The notes below the pieces were generated by a model. It had not been told where the DNA came from, ran no database searches, and saw nothing but the letters and a program-made list of their open reading frames with translations. DNA of 6,295 nt from Pseudomonadota bacterium (GTDB lineage Bacteria; Pseudomonadota; Alphaproteobacteria; ATCC43930; CGMCC-115725), in NCBI GenBank assembly GCA_021790295.1, contig JAJYIC010000158.1, positions 1 to 6,295 on the forward strand, given 5' to 3'. Position numbers and translations under genes: made by a program. Positions 1-3,661 of this stretch are shown piece by piece; position 1 is the stretch's first letter, and each line of letters begins with the position of its first letter.

Positions 1-1
1 C

Positions 2-907
2 ATCCGCGATCTGTACGAAAGCGAGCGTGCGACGCGGGCGATCGCGGTGGTGACGATGGCGATGACGCTCGCGCCTTCGGCGGCTCCGGCGGTCGGCGCC
101 TATCTGGCCCTTTGGGTCGGTTGGCGGGCCGATTTCGTGCTTCTTCTGGCGCTAGGCGGCGCCGCTTTTGCCCTCACCGCGACCCGTCTTGCCGAGACCA
201 ACATCGACCCCGAACCTCTCGACCTGCGCCAAAGCGCGGCGTCGTTTCTGGTTTTGCTGCGCTCCCCCCTCTTCCTCGGCTTTTCTCTCGCGAGCGCTTT
301 TACCAGCGCCTCGTGGTACAGCTTTACGGCGAGCGCCCCTTATCTTCTCACCGGGGTCCTGCACCAGCCTCTCGATGCCTACGGGCTTTTGATCATTCTG
401 CCGATGGGCGGGTTTATCCTGGGAAACGCGCTTGCCGCGCGTTCGGCCTTTTATTTCGGCAGTTCCGGGCTTTTCCTATCCGGCCTCCTCGTTTCCCTCG
501 TTGCCGGCGCGATGCTTGCCTTGTGGTCGTTTGCAGACGGGTTATCGGCGTGGTCGATGTTTGTGCCGATGACGCTCAGTGCGATCGGCAACGGCCTTTC
601 GCAACCCGCGGCGATCGCGTCGGGGCTCTCGCTTTATCCGCGCCTTGCGGGAGCCGCCTCGGGCGCGATCGGCTTTCTGCAAATGGCAATCGCCGCTTTC
701 GGCACCTTTCTCGTCGGTGCTTTGCCGCAGAAAACCGGGTTTTTCATGATCTTCGTCGTCACCCTTTTCATGGTTCTTGCGGCCTTCTGCGGCATCCTCG
801 CTTTGCGAGCGCCTTTTGCCTCGACGCCTTCCGTGGCGCCCGCCGAGGACGCCCTCTTCGCGGGCGAGCCGTTCCTCCCCCCTTCGCGCGCCCGCGAAGA
901 GGGATAA
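2..907 (+). CDS. Bcr/CflA-family MFS multidrug efflux transporter, C-terminal part (5' truncated by window edge)
   Basis: Inner-membrane proton-driven drug exporter of the major facilitator superfamily, inferred from family resemblance. The reading frame is open from base 2, giving 301 visible residues; about 100-130 N-terminal residues should lie off the window. The first visible residues (RDLYESERATR) match the cytoplasmic loop before TM5 in Bcr/CflA proteins. The next helix carries the antiporter-type signature with APSAAPAVGAYL (residues 24-35). About eight hydrophobic segments follow, near residues 16-38, 43-63, 85-110, 127-147, 153-177, 184-207, 215-240 and 245-268, consistent with TM5-TM12. 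GLSQPAAIASGLSLYPRLAG (198-217), leading into a GAASGAIGFLQ helix, is typical of the family's TM10-TM11 region. The roughly 33-residue hydrophilic tail ends in REEG. The gene converges on the Ros/MucR gene, with a small inserted element between them. The drug substrate cannot be told. Confidence 0.85.
   Translation: MRDLYESERATRAIAVVTMAMTLAPSAAPAVGAYLALWVGWRADFVLLLALGGAAFALTATRLAETNIDPEPLDLRQSAASFLVLLRSPLFLGFSLASAFTSASWYSFTASAPYLLTGVLHQPLDAYGLLIILPMGGFILGNALAARSAFYFGSSGLFLSGLLVSLVAGAMLALWSFADGLSAWSMFVPMTLSAIGNGLSQPAAIASGLSLYPRLAGAASGAIGFLQMAIAAFGTFLVGALPQKTGFFMIFVVTLFMVLAAFCGILALRAPFASTPSVAPAEDALFAGEPFLPPSRAREEG
879..903 (+). terminator. possible hairpin overlapping the end of the MFS gene
   Basis: TTCGCG (883-888) pairs with CGCGAA (893-898) across a 4-nt loop. 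The stem can extend outward as CCCC/GGGG with one bulged A at 900. It overlaps the last codons of the transporter and has no T tract after it, so it is weak as an intrinsic terminator and may be chance in G+C-rich coding sequence. Confidence 0.2.
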
Positions 908-988
908 AGGCCGACCGGTTTGCGCAGGAAAACGGCGAGAGCGGGCGGAAAATCCGTGGCCGCAGGGAATCGGGGCGCTTCGCCCTAG

Positions 989-1006
989 GAGCCTGTCTGG
1001 GTAATC
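989..1006 (+). repeat. left terminal inverted repeat of the MITE-like element
   Basis: Starts GAGCCTGTCTG directly after CTAG (985-988). It pairs with 1171-1188 at 16/18 positions. Confidence 0.75.
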
Positions 1007-1063
1007 CTGATGCGCCGATTTTCGCCGAAACCCTCCGGGAGGCGGTGCTTTTGCCCGCCCGAG

Positions 1064-1099
1064 GGCGTCGCAGGCGTCGCACGCCTCGCAGGCGTCGCC
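1064..1099 (+). repeat. four tandem 9-bp repeats inside the MITE-like element
   Basis: The units are GGCGTCGCA (1064), GGCGTCGCA (1073), CGCCTCGCA (1082) and GGCGTCGCC (1091). Units 1 and 2 are identical, unit 3 differs at two bases and unit 4 at one. Another GGCGTCGC lies at 1154-1161. The array sits roughly central in the element. The 9-bp period keeps frame, but there is no sign of a protein here. Confidence 0.7.
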
Positions 1100-1103
1100 G
1101 CGC

Positions 1104-1146
1104 TTGCCCGATGGGGTGGCATCGCGCCTCCTACCGGATCGGGCAA
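1104..1146. repeat. internal inverted repeat in the right half of the MITE-like element
   Basis: TTGCCCGAT (1104-1112) is the perfect reverse complement of ATCGGGCAA (1138-1146), with a 25-nt spacer. It gives the element a secondary hairpin in addition to its terminal repeats. Confidence 0.5.
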
Positions 1147-1170
1147 AATCGCCGGCGTCGCGGCCATGAC

Positions 1171-1188
1171 GATTCCTCAGACAGGCTC
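1171..1188 (-). repeat. right terminal inverted repeat of the MITE-like element
   Basis: GATTCCTCAGACAGGCTC, followed by CTAG (1189-1192). The first three bases of that CTAG, read on the minus strand, are the TAG stop of the neighbouring regulator gene. Confidence 0.75.
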
Positions 1189-1674
1189 CTAGCCTTCGTT
1201 GCGGCGTCTGCGCCGCCGCCTGCCGTCCCGTCTCATGCCGAGGCCGATTCGTTTTGCCATCGCCGAACGTTGCTCGGAATAGGCGGGCGCGGTCAAAGGA
1301 TGATCGGCCGGCAGCCCCCAGCGGGCCAGATATTCGCCGATTTCAAGATTGTGACGGGCTTTCAAATGGCGGCGCAAAGTCTTTGCTTTGAAGCCGCATT
1401 CGAGACAGACGACATGGTCGCTTTGAACCGATCGGCGTATCGGCACCGCGGGCTGCGGCGCCGGCTGCGCGCCGGGAGCCTTTCCGAGCCCGCCGAGCGC
1501 GCGTTCGACCGAGGCGATCAGGACCGGGATCTGGCCGGGTTCGACCTTGTTGTTGGCGAGATAGCTGGAGATGATCTTGGCAAGCAAGCGCAGATCGACC
1601 TTCTTTGCGGAGCCTTCGCTAGTCACGGCGCGTTTTTCTCCCCTTTTCGCAATTCTTTTCACTTTATATTCCAT
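1189..1674 (-). CDS. Ros/MucR-family zinc-finger transcriptional regulator
   Basis: DNA-binding regulator of the alphaproteobacterial Ros/MucR family, whose members bind A+T-rich promoters and act broadly, often as silencers. The protein has 161 residues. An N-terminal helical region (about 25-64, LLAKIISSYLANNKVEPGQI) corresponds to the family's oligomerisation part. A Pro/Ala linker follows, then VPIRRSV and the zinc finger C90-x2-C93-x9-H103-x4-H108. That is the Ros spacing with a true second Cys, where many MucR proteins have Asp. The basic flank continues through YLARWGLPADHPLTAPAY and AKRIGLG. It ends in an unusual Arg-rich tail with seven consecutive Arg, then NEG. ATG at 1674 is chosen because family similarity begins soon after it. 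The nearest Shine-Dalgarno-like GGGAGG (minus strand of 1692-1697) is 17 nt upstream, so an in-frame ATT at 1686, 5 nt from GGGAGG, is a possible rare start. The gene is convergent with the MFS gene and divergent from the GvpH-like gene. Confidence 0.88.
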   Translation of the reverse strand: MEYKVKRIAKRGEKRAVTSEGSAKKVDLRLLAKIISSYLANNKVEPGQIPVLIASVERALGGLGKAPGAQPAPQPAVPIRRSVQSDHVVCLECGFKAKTLRRHLKARHNLEIGEYLARWGLPADHPLTAPAYSEQRSAMAKRIGLGMRRDGRRRRRRRNEG

Positions 1675-1729
1675 CTGCGGGGAAATTGAAACCTCCCGAA
1701 CGCGGAACATGCGGCGGCCGCAATAGCTT

Positions 1730-1747
1730 CTTGCGCTTTTGCGCGAG
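1730..1747. promoter_or_regulatory. imperfect palindrome, candidate upstream activator site or leader hairpin
   Basis: CTTGCGC (1730-1736), TTTT, GCGCGAG (1741-1747): arms of 7 bp with one mismatch around a 4-nt loop. It lies about 165 bp upstream of the start predicted by the sigma-54 promoter, within the usual range for an enhancer-binding-protein site. It could instead be a structure in the leader of the leftward regulator gene. No second copy was seen. Confidence 0.2.
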
Positions 1748-1886
1748 GGCAGGGGGGCGCCGCCGCCCAAAGGGAACGGGCGAGGCGACCCGATTCGCTC
1801 TCCCTCCCTTTCCGCCCGTTTGCAGAGGATCCAAGGCAAGTCATTGATTGGCAGGCGATCCCCCTTAGAGCCGTGGGGCTTTCGGC

Positions 1887-1903
1887 TTGGCATCCCTTTT
1901 GCT
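1887..1903 (+). promoter_or_regulatory. sigma-54 (-24/-12) promoter upstream of the GvpH-like gene
   Basis: TTGGCATCCCTTTTGCT places GG at 1889-1890 and GC at 1901-1902, exactly 10 nt apart. It matches the consensus YTGGCACG-N4-TTGCW except at CG->TC after TGGCA. The predicted start is near 1914, giving a leader of about 87 nt before ATG at 2001. Promoters of this type need an AAA+ enhancer-binding protein, and one is encoded at 3662-5110. Confidence 0.7.
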
Positions 1904-2000
1904 TCAAAAGCGCTCGTCCTTTTAGCGCGAGCCTTCTTCGAGCCGGCCGCAAAGGCGGTCGATCACTCCCCGCGCGGCGAAATATGGAGGCGCAAAGGCG

Positions 2001-2504
2001 ATGGGCGTCGATGACCCGCCGCGGGACCGCGGCAGAACCGAACTCGCCAAATTTCTCAAGCTCTTGGCGGAGGCCGAACGAGCGGGCGTCCTGCCCCGCC
2101 GAGGGCGCCGCGAAAGCGACAGCTTTGCTTTCTCTTATAGGCTTCTTCAGGAATTTATCGATTCGGGGCTCGGTGGCGACGGAAACAGGCGAAAGCCGTC
2201 CCCGCCGCGGATGCAGCCGCAGCCGGACGAGCCGCGAGAGGAGGATCGAGAGCGCGCGTTGCGCGAACCGGTGACCGACCTTTTCGATGAGGCCGAGGAG
2301 CTCGTTCTGGTTTACGAACTGCCGGGCGCGGCACGAAAGAATATTCGCACCAGTCTCGATGGCGACACCCTTCGTCTCGAAGCGGAAACGCCGGAGTGGG
2401 TGTACCGCAAAAGCGTCGTGATCGAGGCGAGGCTCGCCGCGCGACCGCCGCGCTTGCGATTGCGCAACGGCGTTTTGGAGTTGCGCCTGCGCAAAGAGCC
2501 GTAA
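2001..2504 (+). CDS. gvpH: GvpH-like gas-vesicle-associated Hsp20/alpha-crystallin-fold protein
   Basis: Small cytoplasmic protein (167 aa) with a C-terminal alpha-crystallin (CS-like) domain at about 88-165. REPVTDLFDEAEELVLVYELPG (88-109) covers the first strands, DGDTLRLEAET (120-130) the middle, and NGVLELRLRK (156-165) the final conserved G-x-L strand. The domain is compact and lacks the long beta5-beta6 loop and the SFSRSF-type strand of ordinary IbpA/Hsp20. That compact form is what I recall for GvpH-type proteins in gas vesicle clusters. The N-terminus fits too: an amphipathic LAKFLKLLAEAERAG helix (15-29), then FAFSYRLLQEFIDSGLGG (42-59), resembling the FxFSxRxGLGG segment of those proteins. 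GvpH is thought to act as a chaperone or accessory factor in vesicle assembly. GGAGG sits 10 nt before the ATG and a sigma-54 promoter about 100 bp upstream. The alpha-crystallin fold is sure; the gas vesicle assignment is from memory of family patterns. Confidence 0.68.
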   Translation: MGVDDPPRDRGRTELAKFLKLLAEAERAGVLPRRGRRESDSFAFSYRLLQEFIDSGLGGDGNRRKPSPPRMQPQPDEPREEDRERALREPVTDLFDEAEELVLVYELPGAARKNIRTSLDGDTLRLEAETPEWVYRKSVVIEARLAARPPRLRLRNGVLELRLRKEP

Positions 2505-2548
2505 AGGAAAGCCGCGTCCGGGCAAAAGGTGAAGCGCCGCGCCTTCGA

Positions 2549-2581
2549 CCCTTCCGTTGCGCGCCTCGCGCAGCCGAAGGG
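2549..2581. terminator. strong hairpin between convergent genes, candidate bidirectional terminator
   Basis: CCCTTC (2549-2554) pairs with GAAGGG (2576-2581). Inside, GTTGCGCG (2556-2563) pairs with CGCGCAGC (2567-2574), with one U-G wobble. Only one C-C mismatch (2555/2575) breaks the 15-position stem, and the loop is CCT. It begins 45 nt after the GvpH-like stop and ends 25 nt from the stop of the opposite gene. No T tract follows on either strand, so it may work as a Rho-assisted or RNA-stabilising structure instead. Confidence 0.5.
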
Positions 2582-2605
2582 CGGCGCGGCGGGGCCGGCG
2601 CGGTT

Positions 2606-3295
2606 CTATGCCTGCTTGGCGGCGGCCGCAAGCGCGACGGGGCGCCGGCGTCCCCTCACCCCGGCGCAGGCCAGGCGGAAGACCGCCCTTTCGAAGCGGC
2701 TTTCGTCTTCGGCGCAGTCGAGTTCCCGCGCCGCATCGATAAACGCGAGAAACTGCCGGGTGACGCCGGGAGGAGGGGCGGCCCAAAGAGGCCCGTTTTT
2801 CGTGGCGGCCTCTCGATCGGACCCGAGGCTTTGGGCTCTGTCCGCAGAAAGGGAGCGCCGGCGCCAACGGGTGCGCGGGAAGACGACGAGTTCCCCGCCT
2901 GCCGCTTGCGACCCCTCGGCCCGCATTGCCGCTCTCGTGCTGTCGGCCAAACGGTGAACCATGCACAAGGCCGTCTTGTTGGTGATCTGCAGCTTCAGAT
3001 GGAGTTGATGCGGGCTGATCCCGGCCCGCGAAGCCGTCAGCAGGAAACAGGCCTGGAACCATTTGTGGAGAGGCACGTGCGAGCCTTCGAAAATGGTTCC
3101 CATGGTGACGCGAAACTGCTTGCGGCAGGCGCAGCAGAATCTGAGGCCGGGGCGGGCGCCCTTGCCGACGACCGCGCCGATCCGTTCGGCGGCCCCGCAA
3201 TGAACGCAAATCGGTCCCTGCGGCCAGACGAGAGACTCGAGTTTTGCAAGCGCCGCCTGTTCGTTGCGGAAATAAGGTTGATACACGATGGTCAT
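2606..3295 (-). CDS. IS1595-type transposase-derived DNA-binding protein lacking the DDE catalytic core
   Basis: Encodes 229 aa. The N-terminal half is a clear IS1595-family transposase front: YFRNEQAALAKLESLVWPQG, a zinc ribbon C30-x2-C33 ... C54-x2-C57, the segment RKQFRVTMGTIFEGSHVPLHKW (58-79), and a helix-turn-helix region GISPHQLHLKLQITNKTA (92-109). In transposases an Asp/Glu-rich DDE nuclease domain (typically with an EIDE- or DET-like motif) begins soon after residue 120. Here it is absent and not visible in other minus-strand frames. The last 100 residues are unrelated: a basic stretch (140-150), then FLAFIDAARELDCAEDESRFERAVFRLA (182-209). That segment recalls a short C-terminal module I associate with uncharacterised alphaproteobacterial proteins (memory only). 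A strong GGAGG (minus strand of 3303-3307) 7 nt before ATG shows it is set up for translation. No IS ends were seen nearby. It is likely a domesticated DNA-binding protein; a decayed, truncated IS is the alternative. Confidence 0.75.
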   Translation of the reverse strand: MTIVYQPYFRNEQAALAKLESLVWPQGPICVHCGAAERIGAVVGKGARPGLRFCCACRKQFRVTMGTIFEGSHVPLHKWFQACFLLTASRAGISPHQLHLKLQITNKTALCMVHRLADSTRAAMRAEGSQAAGGELVVFPRTRWRRRSLSADRAQSLGSDREAATKNGPLWAAPPPGVTRQFLAFIDAARELDCAEDESRFERAVFRLACAGVRGRRRPVALAAAAKQA

Positions 3296-3389
3296 CTACG
3301 TTCCTCCATGGGCCGGGCGATAGGCGCCTCCCGGGGGAGGGGGGAAGCTCCACGTCTGTCATCTACCCAATAGGGTACGAACCGCCGCG

Positions 3390-3417
3390 ACTATACCATA
3401 GAGGGTATACAGACCAA
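3390..3417 (-). promoter_or_regulatory. candidate sigma-70 promoter for the transposase-derived gene
   Basis: On the minus strand, TTGGTC (3417-3412) and TATAGT (3395-3390) are separated by 16 nt. Transcription would start near 3383, leaving a leader of about 88 nt. The -35 is weak. The palindrome at 3392-3409 overlaps the -10 and the spacer. Confidence 0.35.
3392..3409. promoter_or_regulatory. perfect inverted repeat TATACC-N6-GGTATA, candidate operator
   Basis: TATACC (3392-3397) and GGTATA (3404-3409) flank ATAGAG. A third half-site GGTATA (3434-3439) repeats the right arm exactly 30 bp away, about three helical turns. The position over the candidate leftward promoter suggests repression or autoregulation. 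Confidence 0.45.
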
Positions 3418-3452
3418 ACACTAAAATTTAGGTGGTATAGGGCGAATCGGAT

Positions 3453-3481
3453 TTGCCAACGATATAAGACATTGTTATAAA
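3453..3481 (+). promoter_or_regulatory. candidate sigma-70 promoter for the NtrC-type regulator gene
   Basis: TTGCCA (3453-3458) and TATAAA (3476-3481) are separated by 17 nt, a good housekeeping-sigma match. The start would be near 3488, leaving a leader of about 170 nt. In DNA this A+T-rich such matches arise by chance, and another TATAAT (3544-3549) lacks a -35 at the right distance. Confidence 0.4.
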
Positions 3482-3576
3482 TATATGATAAATTGATATG
3501 TGAGTGTCCAAACTATCTATGAGAGTTCCCCTCGTTGGATTTTTATAATGTATGATATAAAAGGCATCACCCAGAT

Positions 3577-3596
3577 TTTTCATAGGGTGTTGAAAA
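3577..3596. promoter_or_regulatory. inverted repeat TTTTCA-N8-TGAAAA, candidate binding site
   Basis: Perfect 6-bp arms (3577-3582 and 3591-3596) around TAGGGTGT, in the leader of the NtrC-type gene. It overlaps the third ATAGGG copy. Its size and symmetry suit a dimeric regulator. Confidence 0.35.
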
Positions 3597-3636
3597 CGAT
3601 TAGCGCGATTGGTACTACAATATCGTGTCATTTATT

Positions 3637-3650
3637 TGATCGATAGATCA
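3637..3650. promoter_or_regulatory. palindrome TGATC-GATA-GATCA just upstream of the NtrC-type start codon
   Basis: Perfect 5-bp arms with a 4-nt spacer, ending 11 nt before ATG at 3662 where a ribosome binding site would sit. It could be an operator or an RNA hairpin affecting translation. No Shine-Dalgarno sequence is visible here. Confidence 0.35.
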
Positions 3651-3661
3651 TAATACCCCAT

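Larger units (their letters stand above)
989..1188. mobile_element. 200-bp MITE-like element with 18-bp terminal inverted repeats and CTAG target duplication
   Basis: The left end (989-1006) reads GAGCCTGTCTGGGTAATC. The reverse complement of the right end (1171-1188) reads GAGCCTGTCTGAGGAATC, matching at 16 of 18 positions with the outer 11 identical. Both ends are flanked by CTAG (985-988 and 1189-1192). A 4-bp CTAG duplication fits the YTAR target preference of the IS5 group. Because CTAG is palindromic, a 2-bp TA duplication with a one-base-longer repeat (GGAGCC) fits equally well. The interior has no convincing gene: a roughly 60-codon frame is open on each strand, as expected from G+C-rich inverted symmetry. 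It holds a 9-bp tandem repeat and a second internal inverted repeat. It is most likely mobilised in trans by a transposase not in this window. Confidence 0.72.
1675..2000. other. divergent intergenic region between the Ros/MucR gene and the GvpH-like gene
   Basis: 326 bp with no supportable gene. It holds the leader of the leftward regulator gene, an imperfect hairpin (1730-1747), a purine/pyrimidine-biased G+C-rich middle, and a sigma-54-type promoter (1887-1903) reading right. GGAGG (1986-1990) lies 10 nt before the ATG at 2001. No clear sigma-70 promoter for the leftward gene was found. Confidence 0.6.
3361..3661. other. A+T-rich divergent intergenic island
   Basis: Of the 366 bp between the divergent genes (3296-3661), the part nearest the transposase-derived gene is G+C-rich and the rest is not: 82 of 240 bases are G or C in 3421-3660 (34%), against clearly above 60% in the genes around it. 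It holds three ATAGGG (3370, 3437, 3582), three GGTATA-type half-sites, two further inverted repeats, and candidate promoters in both directions. I see no supportable gene. Ros/MucR proteins favour A+T-rich DNA, so this is the most obvious target in the window. Confidence 0.75.

Noticed and set aside
1010..1192. 60-codon frames on both strands inside the 200-bp element
   Set aside because: Their mirrored C-termini (TQTGS/PQTGS) simply reflect the terminal inverted repeats. There is no ribosome binding site or domain.
112..1689. Long plus-strand open frame overlapping the MFS gene, MITE and Ros/MucR gene
   Set aside because: Its composition is Arg-rich low-complexity and it crosses three features with independent support in other frames.
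1739..2014. 91-codon plus-strand frame upstream of the GvpH-like gene
   Set aside because: No convincing ribosome binding site, no recognisable motif, and it would run across the sigma-54 promoter and the Shine-Dalgarno of the real gene.
1659..3362. Long minus-strand open frame across the GvpH-like and transposase-derived genes
   Set aside because: It is Arg/Pro/Gly-rich out-of-frame translation of G+C-rich DNA. It conflicts with two genes that have clear domains, and it contains no DDE remnant of an IS1595 transposase.
3434..3457. Possible sigma-54 promoter before the NtrC-type gene (TGG ... TTTGC)
   Set aside because: The GG and GC elements are not 10 nt apart at any register here, which sigma-54 promoters require.
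3370..3587. Three ATAGGG copies as a CRISPR-like or iteron array
   Set aside because: Six-base copies with irregular spacing (67 and 145 bp) in A+T-rich DNA are too short and unevenly placed. Recorded only as composition within the island.
3428..3631. 67-codon minus-strand frame within the A+T-rich island
   Set aside because: It lies wholly in low-G+C intergenic DNA rich in promoter-like motifs, has no Shine-Dalgarno sequence, and shows no recognisable motif.
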